Part shown: positions 37,474 through 47,190 of the stretch, piece by piece
Numbering within the stretch: the first letter of the stretch is position 1
Layout of the letters: the number at the start of each line of letters is the position of its first letter
NCBI GenBank assembly: GCA_944323245.1
Contig: CALURT010000010.1
Coordinates: 33,374 to 97,373 of the forward strand
Source of the DNA: an uncultured Bacteroidales bacterium
Lineage (GTDB): Bacteria; Bacteroidota; Bacteroidia; Bacteroidales; UBA932
Reading direction: 5' to 3'
DNA length: 64,000 bases
The notes under the pieces: generated by a model
The model's input: the letters and a program-made list of their open reading frames with translations, nothing else
Told to the model about the DNA's origin: nothing
The model's database searches: none
Translations under genes and position numbers: made by a program

Positions 37474-38364
37474 TCATCTTCTTTGGAAAAAGGCCATAAG
37501 GCCCTTCACGTAATCACTGTCCGTGGAAATATCCACGCTGTCCACCTTGTATTTCAGGAAAAGCTTCGACGCACTGTCAGTCATCCCGGCGAACCATTTT
37601 TCATATTCTGTCCTGACCTTTCCGTCCGAAGTGTTCACCCATGCGCCCTTCATCGTTTCGGAATCCTTGACATGCACAAGTCCTACGTCCGGCAAGGTCC
37701 TTTCCCTCGGGTCATGGACGGCGATTACCGACAGGTCGTGCCTGTTTACGGCAACCTTCAACGCATCCTCGTACCTTGGCCTGCCGTCGGCATCCACATC
37801 GATCAGGTCGGAGAGCAGAAATGCCGTACAGCGTTTCTTGAGCGCATTCGTAAGATACCTCAATGCTTCTCCGATATCCGTACCGTTGTGCTCCGGGCGG
37901 AATTCGAGAATTTCCCTTATTATATGAAGGAGATGGCTTCTTCCCTTTTGCGGGGGAATGAATTTCTCCACCCTGTCGCTGAAGAACATTGCGCCGACCT
38001 TGTCGTTGTTGATAAGGGCGGAGAACGACAATACGGCAGCGATTTCGGCTATCATATCCCTCTTGTTCTGCCCCTTGGTACCGAAAAGACCGGAACGGCT
38101 TATATCGATGAGCAGGACCACGGTCATCTCCCTTTCCTCCTCGAATATCTTGACGTACGGACTGCGCAGCCTCGCCGTGACGTTCCAGTCCATGTTGCGG
38201 ACATCGTCTCCGTACTGATATTCCCTGACTTCGCTGAAAGTCATACCGCGCCCCTTGAAGGCCGAATGGTATTCACCGGCGAAAATCTGGTGGGACAGAG
38301 CCTTGGTTCTGATTTCGATTTTCCTGACTTTTTTCAGGAGGTCTTCCGGATTCCTGCTTTCCAT
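37474..38364 (-). CDS. DUF58 domain protein of the aerotolerance operon
   Basis: The 296-residue cytosolic protein carries the DUF58 signature R-E-Y-Q-Y-G-D-D-V-R-N-M-D-W-N-V-T-A-R (about 48-66) followed by a vWA-like fold with D-I-S-R-S-G. DUF58 proteins usually accompany a MoxR ATPase and vWA partners, as here. I start at the ATG at 38364, 13 bases after the moxR stop; an earlier opening overlaps moxR. Confidence 0.92.
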   Translation of the reverse strand: MESRNPEDLLKKVRKIEIRTKALSHQIFAGEYHSAFKGRGMTFSEVREYQYGDDVRNMDWNVTARLRSPYVKIFEEEREMTVVLLIDISRSGLFGTKGQNKRDMIAEIAAVLSFSALINNDKVGAMFFSDRVEKFIPPQKGRSHLLHIIREILEFRPEHNGTDIGEALRYLTNALKKRCTAFLLSDLIDVDADGRPRYEDALKVAVNRHDLSVIAVHDPRERTLPDVGLVHVKDSETMKGAWVNTSDGKVRTEYEKWFAGMTDSASKLFLKYKVDSVDISTDSDYVKGLMAFFQRR

Positions 38365-38377
38365 GGCAATGTCTCCG

Positions 38378-39370
38378 TTATGGAACTTCCACCGCATTTA
38401 TAATCTCGGAAATGATGTTTTCCGTAGACACGTTTTCCGCCTCGGCCTCGTATGTAAGACCTATTCTGTGCCTGAGCACTTCATTGCAGACGGCCCTGAC
38501 ATCCTCCGGAATCACATATCCTCTCCTTTTGATGAAAGCGTATGCCTTGGAAGCCATCGAAAGCGAAATGCTGGCACGCGGGGAGGCGCCGTACGAAATC
38601 AGGCCCGAAAGTTTCCCGAGTCCGTAATCGTCCGGAGTCCTCGTGGCATATACGATATCCACTATGTAGCGTTCGATTTTTTCGTCCATATACACGTCTC
38701 TGACGACCTGACGCGCCCTGACTATGTCTTCCGGCTTCATGACCGGGGACGCTTTCGGAAATTCACCCGAATTGTTCATCCTCACGATGAGCTTCTCCTC
38801 TTCCTTTTTCGGGTAAGTGACCACAACCTTCAGCATGAAACGGTCCACCTGTGCTTCCGGGAGCGGATAGGTACCCTCCTGCTCTATCGGGTTCTGCGTA
38901 GCCATCACAAGGAACGGCTCGGGAAGGCGGAATGTCTCGTCGCCTATAGTCACCTGTCTTTCCTGCATGGCCTCAAGCAGGGCCGACTGGACCTTGGCCG
39001 GAGAACGGTTGATTTCATCGGCAAGTACGAAATTGGCGAAAATCGGACCTTTCCTTATCTGGAACTGTTCGCTTTTCTGGGAATATATCAGCGTACCCGT
39101 GACATCGGCCGGAAGCAGGTCCGGAGTAAACTGGATTCTGCTGAATTTTGCATCAATCGCCGAAGCAAGAGTATTGATGGCCAATGTTTTTGCAAGGCCC
39201 GGCATTCCTTCGAGCAGAATATGTCCGTTGGCCAAAAGGCCGATGAGCAGATTTTCCACCAAATGCTTCTGCCCGACTATCACCTTGTTCATCTCCATGG
39301 TCAGGATGTCCACAAAGGCACTTTCCTGCTGAATGCGGTCATTCAATTCTTTGATATTGACATTATCCAT
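38378..39370 (-). CDS. MoxR-family AAA+ ATPase
   Basis: The 330-residue AAA+ protein has the MoxR-type Walker A GMPGLAKT (55-62), Walker B FVLADE (114-119) followed by I-N-R-S-P, sensor 1 MATQNPIEQEGTYPLPEAQ and the sensor 2/arginine region. MoxR ATPases act as chaperones for vWA-domain complexes. It is the first gene of the bat operon; a -7 element lies at 39428-39435. Confidence 0.94.
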   Translation of the reverse strand: MDNVNIKELNDRIQQESAFVDILTMEMNKVIVGQKHLVENLLIGLLANGHILLEGMPGLAKTLAINTLASAIDAKFSRIQFTPDLLPADVTGTLIYSQKSEQFQIRKGPIFANFVLADEINRSPAKVQSALLEAMQERQVTIGDETFRLPEPFLVMATQNPIEQEGTYPLPEAQVDRFMLKVVVTYPKKEEEKLIVRMNNSGEFPKASPVMKPEDIVRARQVVRDVYMDEKIERYIVDIVYATRTPDDYGLGKLSGLISYGASPRASISLSMASKAYAFIKRRGYVIPEDVRAVCNEVLRHRIGLTYEAEAENVSTENIISEIINAVEVP

Positions 39371-39388
39371 AAGAACTAATTATATTTG
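39357..39388 (+). promoter_or_regulatory. Probable truA promoter
   Basis: TATATTTG (39381-39388) matches TAnnTTTG; a TTG (39357-39359) lies 21 bases upstream. It overlaps the start of the divergent moxR gene and is about 65 bases before the truA ATG. Confidence 0.5.
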
Positions 39389-39427
39389 TACTTATTTTGA
39401 ATGGCGAGGCAAGGAGCATCGCCGACA

Positions 39428-39435
39428 CAAATTTA
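39428..39435 (-). promoter_or_regulatory. -7 element for the moxR/bat operon
   Basis: On the minus strand TAAATTTG matches TAnnTTTG, 57 bases before the moxR start. No TTTG is found at the expected distance, so the call rests on the -7 element alone. Confidence 0.4.
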
Positions 39436-39452
39436 CAAAATTCCTTCGCCGA

Positions 39453-40229
39453 ATGAAACGGTACGCCATAATTCTGTCATACGACGGCAGCGGACTTTCC
39501 GGCTGGCAAGTCCAGAACAACGGTCCGTCGGTTCAGGGGTTGCTTCAGGATGCCCTCGGGAAAGCATTGGGAGAAAATGTCAAGGTGACGGGTGCAGGAC
39601 GCACCGACGCCGAAGTAAACGCTATCAATTACGTGGCTCACTTCGACTGCACAAGACCTGTTCTTTCCGATGCGGAGAGACTTGTCTACAAAATAAATGC
39701 CATTTTACCGCGAAACATCGTCGTCCACAGGATTATCGGAACCGGGGATGACTTTCATGCAAGATTCACAGCGAAATACAGGGAATACAAATATTTCGTC
39801 CACAGAAAAAAGGACCCTTTTGCCGAGAAGTTTTCCTATTGGTGCCGCTACGGACTCGATGTCGGCAAAATGAACATGGCGGCCTCATGCCTGATCGGGA
39901 CTTACGACTTCAGCTGCTTCGAAAAGACAGGCGGGAACAATCTAACTTCGGTATGTACCGTCAGCAAGGCTCTTTGGGAGACCTACACCCCGGTACATGT
40001 CTCTACTTGCGGATTTGCGGCGGACTCCGGTGACTACCTTGTATTCACCATCCGTGCCGACCGCTTCCTGAGAAACATGGTGAGGGCCGTAGTCGGTACG
40101 CTTATTGATGTCGGCCGTGGCAAGCGTTCCCCCGAATCGGTGGAGGACCTCATATTGAAAGGGACAAGGGGCGATGCGGGGCAGTCCGTCCCGGGCAACG
40201 CACTGTTTCTCGCGGGAGTAGGCTATTGA
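39453..40229 (+). CDS. truA: tRNA pseudouridine(38-40) synthase TruA
   Basis: The 258-residue enzyme modifies U38-U40 of the tRNA anticodon arm. It has the TruA catalytic motif GAGRTDAEVNA with D52 (family members usually show G-R-T-D-x-G-V-H), Y-R-E-Y-K-Y, and the C-terminal F-L-R-N-M-V-R motif. The GVH to EVN change is common in Bacteroidota. The ATG at 39453 is chosen because it starts the conserved K-R-Y-A-I-I-L-S-Y-D-G strand. Confidence 0.93.
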   Translation: MKRYAIILSYDGSGLSGWQVQNNGPSVQGLLQDALGKALGENVKVTGAGRTDAEVNAINYVAHFDCTRPVLSDAERLVYKINAILPRNIVVHRIIGTGDDFHARFTAKYREYKYFVHRKKDPFAEKFSYWCRYGLDVGKMNMAASCLIGTYDFSCFEKTGGNNLTSVCTVSKALWETYTPVHVSTCGFAADSGDYLVFTIRADRFLRNMVRAVVGTLIDVGRGKRSPESVEDLILKGTRGDAGQSVPGNALFLAGVGY

Positions 40230-40270
40230 AAAAAGTTCTGATTTTAGTCAGCGGCTTCGAATTTTTTATC

Positions 40271-40278
40271 TATTTTTG
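40271..40278 (+). promoter_or_regulatory. -7 element of the exbB-exbD-tonB operon
   Basis: TATTTTTG matches TAnnTTTG, 65 bases before the exbB start. No good -33 is visible. Two near-identical 16-bp repeats lie just downstream. Confidence 0.5.
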
Positions 40279-40285
40279 CAGGCTG

Positions 40286-40322
40286 GGTATTTTGCTTTGC
40301 ATATCAGGTATTTTGCCTTGCA
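40286..40322 (+). repeat. Two 16-bp direct repeats in the exbB leader
   Basis: Copies at 40286-40301 and 40307-40322 differ at one base and are spaced 21 bases start to start, two helical turns. They lie in the transcribed leader between the -7 element and the exbB ATG. They may bind a regulator or be a local duplication. Confidence 0.6.
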
Positions 40323-40343
40323 GGCTATTTAATAATAAAGATT

Positions 40344-41063
40344 ATGATGTTCAATCTGTTACAAGTCGCCGAGAGTCTTGGAGGCGCAGTAGAGGCCGTT
40401 CCGCAGCAGGAGGTCATGAGTTTTTCATTGTTCGAAATGGCAGTCAAGGGCGGCTGGCTTATGTTGGTATTGCTTGCCCTGTCCATTGTGGCCATTTATA
40501 TTTTCGGTAAGAAATGGTGGATGATCCGCAAGGCATCGACAGTCGACAAGAATTTCATGAACGACATCCGCGACCTTATCCACGACGGCAAGACCAAATC
40601 TGCCGTGACCCTTTGCCGTAAATACGACTCACCTATCGCAAGGCTCGTCGAGAAAGGCATAGAAAGGATAGGCCGACCGCTTCAGGACATATCCATAGCA
40701 GTGGAAAATACGGGAAACGTGGAAGTCGCAAGACTTGAAAAGGGCCTGCCGATGCTTGCAACCGTAGCAGGAGGCGCTCCGATGATCGGATTCCTCGGCA
40801 CCGTAATGGGTATGATACAGGCGTTCTTCAATATGGCCCAGGCAGGCAGCAACATCGACATCACATTGCTGTCAGGAGGTATATATACGGCCATGGTAAC
40901 GACCGTGGGAGGTCTTATCGTCGGCATTCTCGCATATTTCGGATACAACTTCCTCACATCCAAGATTTCCGATCTCGTATTCATGATGGAAAGCACCACC
41001 ATCGACTTCATGGATATCCTGAACGGGACCGAAGGCAGGGAGGAAGAAAAGCAAAACGATTAA
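40344..41063 (+). CDS. exbB: ExbB/TolQ/MotA-family proton channel
   Basis: The 239-residue inner-membrane protein has three TMs (about 36-56, 134-160 and 172-200) and the family core L-A-T-V-A-G-G-A-P-M-I-G-F-L-G-T-V-M-G-M, with a large cytosolic loop after TM1. With ExbD it uses the proton gradient to energise TonB. Two ATGs open the gene. It leads a three-gene unit with exbD (4-base gap) and tonB (5-base gap). Confidence 0.93.
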   Translation: MMFNLLQVAESLGGAVEAVPQQEVMSFSLFEMAVKGGWLMLVLLALSIVAIYIFGKKWWMIRKASTVDKNFMNDIRDLIHDGKTKSAVTLCRKYDSPIARLVEKGIERIGRPLQDISIAVENTGNVEVARLEKGLPMLATVAGGAPMIGFLGTVMGMIQAFFNMAQAGSNIDITLLSGGIYTAMVTTVGGLIVGILAYFGYNFLTSKISDLVFMMESTTIDFMDILNGTEGREEEKQND

Positions 41064-41067
41064 GGAA

Positions 41068-41481
41068 ATGGCTTTCAAGCGGACGACAAAGGTTGAAGCA
41101 GGGTTTTCGATGTCTTCCATGACTGACATTGTGTTCCTGCTCCTGATTTTCTTTTTGGTCACGTCGACTTTGGTGAATCCGAACGCCCTGAAGCTGATGT
41201 TGCCGAAAAGTACCGGACAGGTCGCAGCCAAGGCGACCGTAAGCGTATCCATCAAACACTACACCGATACGGATACGTTCTCCTATCATATCAACGGCGA
41301 TCAGACGCCGGTAAGATTCGACCAGATCGAAGGCAGCCTCAATGCCCTTTTGGCATCCGAGCCTGACCCGACATTTTCAATCTACGCTGACGAAACCGTC
41401 CCTATCAGGGAAGTCGTACAGGTAATGAACATAGCCAAAAGGAACCATTACAAGGTAATAATGGCGACGTCGCCGGAATAA
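41068..41481 (+). CDS. exbD: ExbD/TolR-family protein
   Basis: The 137-residue protein has one TM (about 20-38) with the essential aspartate D20 in S-M-T-D-I-V-F-L-L-L-I-F-F, followed by a periplasmic domain. It is the ExbD partner of the upstream ExbB. Confidence 0.93.
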   Translation: MAFKRTTKVEAGFSMSSMTDIVFLLLIFFLVTSTLVNPNALKLMLPKSTGQVAAKATVSVSIKHYTDTDTFSYHINGDQTPVRFDQIEGSLNALLASEPDPTFSIYADETVPIREVVQVMNIAKRNHYKVIMATSPE

Positions 41482-41486
41482 AAGCC

Positions 41487-42278
41487 ATGCAGATGCTCGA
41501 ACCGTACAAAGAAGAAAGGCGCAGACAGGAGCGCAAGGCCGGAATGATTGGCATCATTCTTGCCTTCGTTGCGCACGCTTCCTTGCTTGCGGTAGGAGTC
41601 ACGACGGGACTGAAATATCTGTATCCTCCGACTCCGGAACCGGAAAACCTGCTCATCGAGTTCGTGGATGACGAGGCAGTCAAACCTGTCCAGCGCAGGG
41701 ACGGCACACAGCCGACCGCCGAGACAGCAAGTCCAGACATCGAATTGGTACAGCAGTCCGAAGCCGGACTCGAAGGCACGCAGCAGAATGAAGCCCGGGA
41801 ATCAGTGGTGGACGATTTCGGAGACGTGGAAATCCCCGATCCTCCGAAGGAAAAGGAAATAAACACCCGCGCCTTGTTCAGGAACCCCAACAACAAGGCC
41901 AACAAGGATACCCTTGCGCCGCAATCGGCTGCCGAACCAAGCGACAAGCTGAAAGCGGGACATGCACTCGGGAACACGATGACAGGCAACACCGACGGTA
42001 CGCCAAAGGCCAACGTCAGAGGCAGAAACACTGTCGGAACGATACCGAAACCGTCATACCCGGTACAGGAAGACGGAATCGTGGTGGTGGACATAATCGT
42101 GGACAGGAACGGCAAGGTTATCGGGGCCACTCCCGGTGGAGCCGGCACCACTGCATCGGACCCGACACTGTGGGCAGCGGCACGCAAGGCCGCCATGGAA
42201 ACATACTTCAACAGAGACGTAAATGCTCCGGTACAGCAGTCAGGTACCATTACATACGTCTTTAAATTGAAAAACTGA
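41487..42278 (+). CDS. tonB: TonB-like energy transducer
   Basis: The 263-residue protein has a basic cytosolic start, one TM (about 21-42), a long polar linker (about 48-200) that is acidic and N/Q/T-rich rather than strictly proline/lysine-rich, and a C-terminal TonB domain with D-G-I-V-V-V-D-I-I-V-D-R-N-G-K-V. It spans the periplasm to outer-membrane receptors. It is the third gene of the exbB-exbD-tonB unit. Confidence 0.85.
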   Translation: MQMLEPYKEERRRQERKAGMIGIILAFVAHASLLAVGVTTGLKYLYPPTPEPENLLIEFVDDEAVKPVQRRDGTQPTAETASPDIELVQQSEAGLEGTQQNEARESVVDDFGDVEIPDPPKEKEINTRALFRNPNNKANKDTLAPQSAAEPSDKLKAGHALGNTMTGNTDGTPKANVRGRNTVGTIPKPSYPVQEDGIVVVDIIVDRNGKVIGATPGGAGTTASDPTLWAAARKAAMETYFNRDVNAPVQQSGTITYVFKLKN

Positions 42279-42346
42279 TTGAATACGGTCTGCACACATG
42301 ACCGACAACACATTTATTAACTGTTAATTGCCGGGAGGCACGAAAA

Positions 42347-43567
42347 ATGGATTACAACAACAACGGCGGCAAGAACCGCAACGGAGAAAACCGTAGAGAG
42401 TACGGCAAAAGGCCGAGAATCATGGCCAGAAGGAACACTGCAGGACACTATGAATCTTCAGACAGAAGAGAAAAGGTGTACAGCGAGAAAGTGAACATCT
42501 TTGAAGATGGCAATTCCTACAACACGTATGGGGAGCACAACTCATACGGAGAGAGACGGACATCATTCGGACACCGCAACGACAACCGCAGGCAGGGCTA
42601 TGGAGAAAGACGCCCGCAGGCTTACGGTGAACGCAGGTCTTCCGAGACCGGAGACAGAAGGCCTCAGCAGAGGAACGCAGGATTCGTAAGGAAGGGACAG
42701 CCTAACGCTGTAAAACAGGCCAACAGGAAAAGGCAGCAGGCTCCGAAGCCGGCACAGACTGAAAGCGGTATCAACAGGATGATACGCAGAAAACAGCAGA
42801 TGGATTCCTTCACATACTCGGACAACGACTTGATTTCCATCCCTGTAAAGGAAGAAATAAGACTCAACCGCTTCATATCCAACTCGGGAATCTGTTCCCG
42901 CAGGGAAGCCGACAATTACATTCAGGCCGGAGTGGTTACAGTCAACGGAAAGGTGGTGACGGAACTCGGCACCAAGGTGAACATCAATACCGACGATGTA
43001 AGGTTCAACGGAGAACGGCTCAAGGGTGAAGAAAAAGTGTACATAGTAATGAACAAACCGAAAGGTTTCGTCACCACGGCCAGCGACCCTCATGCTGAAA
43101 AGACCGTTATGGACCTCATCAAGGGTTGCAAGGCAAGGGTTTTCCCTGTAGGAAGACTCGACAAGAACACTACGGGAGTACTTATGTTCACGAATGACGG
43201 GGAAATGGCGGAAAAGCTGACCCATCCTTCCTACAACAAGAAAAAAATCTATCAGGTAACCCTCGGAAGCAAGCTCAAGGCCGAAGACTATGACAGGATA
43301 CTCGCAGGCGTAGCGTTGTCCGACGGGGAAATCGCCGCTGACGAATTGGAATACGTGGACGAGAACGACCACAGGAAGATAGGTATAGAAATCCATTCCG
43401 GAAAGAACAGGATCGTAAGAAGGATATTCGAATCCCTGGGATACGAAGTGAAGGCTCTTGACAGGGTCTATTTCGCCGGACTGACGAAAAAGAACCTGAA
43501 AAGAGGGCATTGGAGATTCCTTACGGAAGGGGAAATCAACATCCTTAAAATGGGTGCCTACAACTAA
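42347..43567 (+). CDS. RsuA/RluB-family pseudouridine synthase with disordered basic N-terminus
   Basis: The 406-residue protein has a low-complexity N-terminal region (about 1-155) rich in N, R, G, Y and Q with repeated Y-G-E-R-R units, an S4 RNA-binding domain (about 171-215, R-L-N-R-F-I-S-N-S-G-I-C-S-R-R-E-A-D) and an RsuA-type catalytic domain with D272 in VGRLDKNTTG. It probably modifies 23S rRNA (RluB-like). A GGGAGG ten bases before the start is a visible Shine-Dalgarno-type sequence, unusual here. Confidence 0.92.
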   Translation: MDYNNNGGKNRNGENRREYGKRPRIMARRNTAGHYESSDRREKVYSEKVNIFEDGNSYNTYGEHNSYGERRTSFGHRNDNRRQGYGERRPQAYGERRSSETGDRRPQQRNAGFVRKGQPNAVKQANRKRQQAPKPAQTESGINRMIRRKQQMDSFTYSDNDLISIPVKEEIRLNRFISNSGICSRREADNYIQAGVVTVNGKVVTELGTKVNINTDDVRFNGERLKGEEKVYIVMNKPKGFVTTASDPHAEKTVMDLIKGCKARVFPVGRLDKNTTGVLMFTNDGEMAEKLTHPSYNKKKIYQVTLGSKLKAEDYDRILAGVALSDGEIAADELEYVDENDHRKIGIEIHSGKNRIVRRIFESLGYEVKALDRVYFAGLTKKNLKRGHWRFLTEGEINILKMGAYN

Positions 43568-43579
43568 CGGGGACCCGCC

Positions 43580-44473
43580 ATGTCTGAAAAAAAGAAACAT
43601 CGTTCGGGATTTGTCAACATTATCGGGAATCCGAATGTCGGCAAATCCACTTTGATGAATGCACTCGTAGGAGAAAAACTCTCCATCGTCACTTCCAAGG
43701 CGCAGACCACGAGGCACAGAATCATGGGAATCGTCAACGGAGAGGACTACCAGATAGTCTATTCCGACACCCCCGGCATTCTGAAACCCAACTACAGGCT
43801 TCAGAAAAACATGATGGACTTCGTGGATGCGGCCATAGGGGACGCCGATGTCATTCTTTATGTCACCGACACTGTCGAGAAAGGCGACAAGAATGCCGAA
43901 TACATTGAAAAACTGCAGAAGGTCGCATGTCCTGTCATCCTCGTTGTCAACAAGATTGACATCAGCACTCAGGATAAGGTGATGGAACTGATGCAGTACT
44001 GGAAGGAACAATTGCCCCAAGCGAAGATATTTCCCACATCGGCGCTCGAAAGGTTCAATCTCGACAATATCTTCGACGCCATCGTGGAAAGCCTTCCAGA
44101 AGCGCCCGCATGGTACGACAAGGACGTGTTTACGGACAGGAACCTGAGATTTTTCGCCTCGGAAATCATCCGTGAGAAAATCTTCCTCAACTACAGCCAG
44201 GAAATCCCATATTGCTGCGAAGTTTCGGTGGAGGAATTCAAGGAAGGGCACGAAAGGTACGAAATCAGTGCAGTGATATATGTAATGCGGGACAGCCAGA
44301 AAGGTATCCTGATAGGCAAGGGCGGAAAATCACTGAAAAAGGTCGGGACGGAAGCCCGCATCGACATGGAGGACTTCTTCCAGAAGAAGATTTACCTCAA
44401 CCTCTTTGTCAAGGTAGACCCTGACTGGAGGGAAAACAAAAAGGAACTGAAAAGGTTCGGATACGAATTTTAA
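43580..44473 (+). CDS. era: GTPase Era
   Basis: Era binds the 16S rRNA 3' end and helps 30S maturation. The 297-residue protein has G1 GNPNVGKS (16-23), G3 DTPG, G4 NKID and a C-terminal KH domain with G-I-L-I-G-K-G-G-K-S-L-K-K. It is 12 bases after the RluB-like gene and 17 before parC. Confidence 0.96.
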   Translation: MSEKKKHRSGFVNIIGNPNVGKSTLMNALVGEKLSIVTSKAQTTRHRIMGIVNGEDYQIVYSDTPGILKPNYRLQKNMMDFVDAAIGDADVILYVTDTVEKGDKNAEYIEKLQKVACPVILVVNKIDISTQDKVMELMQYWKEQLPQAKIFPTSALERFNLDNIFDAIVESLPEAPAWYDKDVFTDRNLRFFASEIIREKIFLNYSQEIPYCCEVSVEEFKEGHERYEISAVIYVMRDSQKGILIGKGGKSLKKVGTEARIDMEDFFQKKIYLNLFVKVDPDWRENKKELKRFGYEF

Positions 44474-44490
44474 CCGTATAAAGACTGGAT

Positions 44491-47190
44491 ATGGACAAGG
44501 AAGAGATGGATATCACCCCAGAGGAAATCAACGAAGACGATTTCGGCCAGGAAATCGTCGGGGACGGCGAATCATCGGGCAAGTACGACAAACTGCTGAA
44601 CGAAAACAGCAGACGGTACAAGCTGTCGGGGATGTTCAAGGACTGGTTTCTCGACTACTCTTCCTACGTCATACTCCAAAGGGCGGTCCCCCATATTACT
44701 GACGGACTCAAACCGGTGCAGAGGCGTGTTCTTTACACGATGTTCAAAATCGACGACGGGACATTGACGAAAGTCGCCACCATCGTCGGCGAGACCATGA
44801 AACTGCACCCTCATGGAGACGCATCCATACTTGACGCCCTTGTGAAACTCGGGCAGAAAGGCCTGCTCGTGGACTGTCAGGGCAACTGGGGCAACATAAT
44901 CACCGGAGATTCCAATGCGGCAGGAAGGTACATTGAAGGACGGTTGACGAAATTCGCCAAGGAAGTCCTTTTCAATCCGAAGACCACCGAATGGATGAAT
45001 TCCTACGACGGGAAAAATCAGGAACCGATTGACCTTCCGGTCAAATTCCCGCTCCTGCTCGTGCAGGGAGCGGAAGGTATTGCCGTAGGCCTTGCCTCCA
45101 AAATACTCCCCCACAATTTCAACGAACTCATCGACGCTTCCATCGCAGTTCTCGAGGGCAGGGATTTCGAACTTTATCCCGACTTCCCGACAGGAGGATA
45201 TGCAGACTGCTCCAAATACAACTGGGGCCGCAGGGGCGGAGTGGTGAAAGTCCGTGCCAAAATCGAGAAAATCGACAAGAACACGATTGCCATCACGGAA
45301 ATCCCTTACGGGAAAAGCACCCACAACATCATAGACTCCATACTCAAGGCCAAGGGCAACGGGAAAATCAAGATAAGGAAAATAGATGACCTGACCACGA
45401 CCAAGGCCAACATAGTGATACATCTTCCGAACGACGTGTCCCCGGACAAGACCATAGATGCCCTGTACGCGTTTACGGACTGTGAAATCTCCATTTCGCC
45501 GAATACATGCGTCATAGTGGACGACAAGCCGCAGTTCATGGATGTCAAGGAAGTCCTGAGATACAATACGGAGCATACGAAACGGCTTCTCGGCATGGAA
45601 CTGCAGATCCGCCTCGACGAATTGAACGAAGACTGGCACTACGGTTCATTGGAAAGGGTCTATTTTGAAAACGAGCTTTACAGGATTCTCGAAAAGAAGG
45701 ATTCGGCAAGCTGGGAGGAGCAGTTGGAGGAAACCCTCGCCGAAATGCGCAGGTACGGACATCTTTTCTTCAGGGAAATCACGATGGACGACATTCTCAA
45801 ACTCGTGGAAAAACCTGTCCGCAAGATTTCAAAATTCGATATCAAGGCCCTTGAGGAGCGGATGAAAGGGATAGAGGCGGAAATCGACGAAGTCAAGAAC
45901 CATCTCGAACATCTTACGGAATTTACAATAAGCTATTTCCGCAACCTGAAGAAAAAATACGGGAAAAACTGGCCTCGGCTCACGGAAATCACAAATTTCG
46001 AGACCATTACGGTGACGAAAGTGGTCAACAACAACGCCAAGCTCTATGTCAACAAGGCCGAGGGCTTCGTGGGGACCGCCCTGAAAAAGGAGGACAACGC
46101 CGAATACGTATGCGACTGCTCCGACCTTTCTGAAATCATCGTCATCAAGAAGAACGGCAAATATTCCGTCACCAAGGTTTCCGACAAGGCGTTTTTCGGA
46201 AAAGACATCCTGTATGTCGGCATTTTCGACAGGAACGATCTCAGGACGATATACAATGTCATCTACAGGGACGGCAAATCGCCGGTATCGTATGCGAAAC
46301 GTTTTGCAGTGACCGGAATCACAAGGGACAAAGAATACGACATTACTCAAGGGACTCCGGACTCCTCGATTCTCTGGTTCAGCGCCAACGGCAACGGCGA
46401 GGCCGAAACCGTCAGAATATATTTCAGGCCGAGACCGAAACTGAAGAAGTCCACTGACGAGTACGATTTTTCCAAACTGGCAATCAAGGGAAAGACCGCC
46501 CGGGGCAATCTCGTATCGAAAAATCCGATACAGCGGATTGTCTTGAAATCCAAGGGTATATCCACCATCGGAGGCAAGGATTTATGGTTCGACGAAGACA
46601 TCAACAGGCTGAATGAAGATTCGAGAGGACGCTATCTCGGCCAGTTCAATACCGGAGACCATATCCTCGCCGTCTTCAAGGACGGGACATATTACACGAC
46701 ATCCTTTGACCTGAGCAACAGGTATCAGGGTGAAATCCTTTTCCTTGAAAAGTTCGATCCGTCGAAAATATTTACGGCAATATATTATGACGGAGCACAG
46801 AAATGGTTCTATGTCAAACGTTTTTCATTCGAACTCAGCGACAATACCCCGGTTTCGTTCATATCTTCCGCAAAAGGCTCGTACCTCGCATGCCTGAGCG
46901 AAGACAGGTATCCTCGCTTCGAGGTAACATTCGGAGGAAAATACGCCCATCGCGAACCGGAAACGGTCAATGCCGAAGAATTCATTGCCAAGAAGGGAAT
47001 TGCCGCCAAGGGCAAGAAGGCGAGCCAGTACGACATTGCCTCCATAAAGTTCGTGGAACCACTGCACGTTGAAGAGGAGGAGGAAAAGAAGGCGGATGAA
47101 TTTACGGAAACTGTCCCGGATGCCGTTCCGGAAGAGCCGGAAACCATTCCTGATGCCGGCAGCGAAGACAACCAGCCGACCCTTTTCTGA
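44491..47190 (+). CDS. parC: DNA topoisomerase IV subunit A (ParC)
   Basis: The 899-residue type IIA topoisomerase A subunit has the catalytic pair R146-Y147 in NAAGRYIEGRL and the helix-turn-helix region with L-K-P-V-Q-R-R-V-L and H-P-H-G-D. A coiled-coil gate (about 430-490) and a beta-propeller-like C-terminal domain follow, then an acidic tail (about 850-899). The residues before Y are AGR where GyrA has A-A-M-R, and GyrA-box features are not evident, so I call ParC; it decatenates daughter chromosomes. The partner parE is not in the window. Its TGA overlaps the aroK ATG by one base. Confidence 0.88.
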   Translation: MDKEEMDITPEEINEDDFGQEIVGDGESSGKYDKLLNENSRRYKLSGMFKDWFLDYSSYVILQRAVPHITDGLKPVQRRVLYTMFKIDDGTLTKVATIVGETMKLHPHGDASILDALVKLGQKGLLVDCQGNWGNIITGDSNAAGRYIEGRLTKFAKEVLFNPKTTEWMNSYDGKNQEPIDLPVKFPLLLVQGAEGIAVGLASKILPHNFNELIDASIAVLEGRDFELYPDFPTGGYADCSKYNWGRRGGVVKVRAKIEKIDKNTIAITEIPYGKSTHNIIDSILKAKGNGKIKIRKIDDLTTTKANIVIHLPNDVSPDKTIDALYAFTDCEISISPNTCVIVDDKPQFMDVKEVLRYNTEHTKRLLGMELQIRLDELNEDWHYGSLERVYFENELYRILEKKDSASWEEQLEETLAEMRRYGHLFFREITMDDILKLVEKPVRKISKFDIKALEERMKGIEAEIDEVKNHLEHLTEFTISYFRNLKKKYGKNWPRLTEITNFETITVTKVVNNNAKLYVNKAEGFVGTALKKEDNAEYVCDCSDLSEIIVIKKNGKYSVTKVSDKAFFGKDILYVGIFDRNDLRTIYNVIYRDGKSPVSYAKRFAVTGITRDKEYDITQGTPDSSILWFSANGNGEAETVRIYFRPRPKLKKSTDEYDFSKLAIKGKTARGNLVSKNPIQRIVLKSKGISTIGGKDLWFDEDINRLNEDSRGRYLGQFNTGDHILAVFKDGTYYTTSFDLSNRYQGEILFLEKFDPSKIFTAIYYDGAQKWFYVKRFSFELSDNTPVSFISSAKGSYLACLSEDRYPRFEVTFGGKYAHREPETVNAEEFIAKKGIAAKGKKASQYDIASIKFVEPLHVEEEEEKKADEFTETVPDAVPEEPETIPDAGSEDNQPTLF

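Noticed and set aside
42563..44251. A 562-codon minus-strand open frame across the RluB-like gene and era
   Set aside because: It spans two well-supported genes in antisense and shows no family motif.
44572..45639. A 355-codon minus-strand open frame inside parC
   Set aside because: Antisense shadow of conserved topoisomerase sequence.
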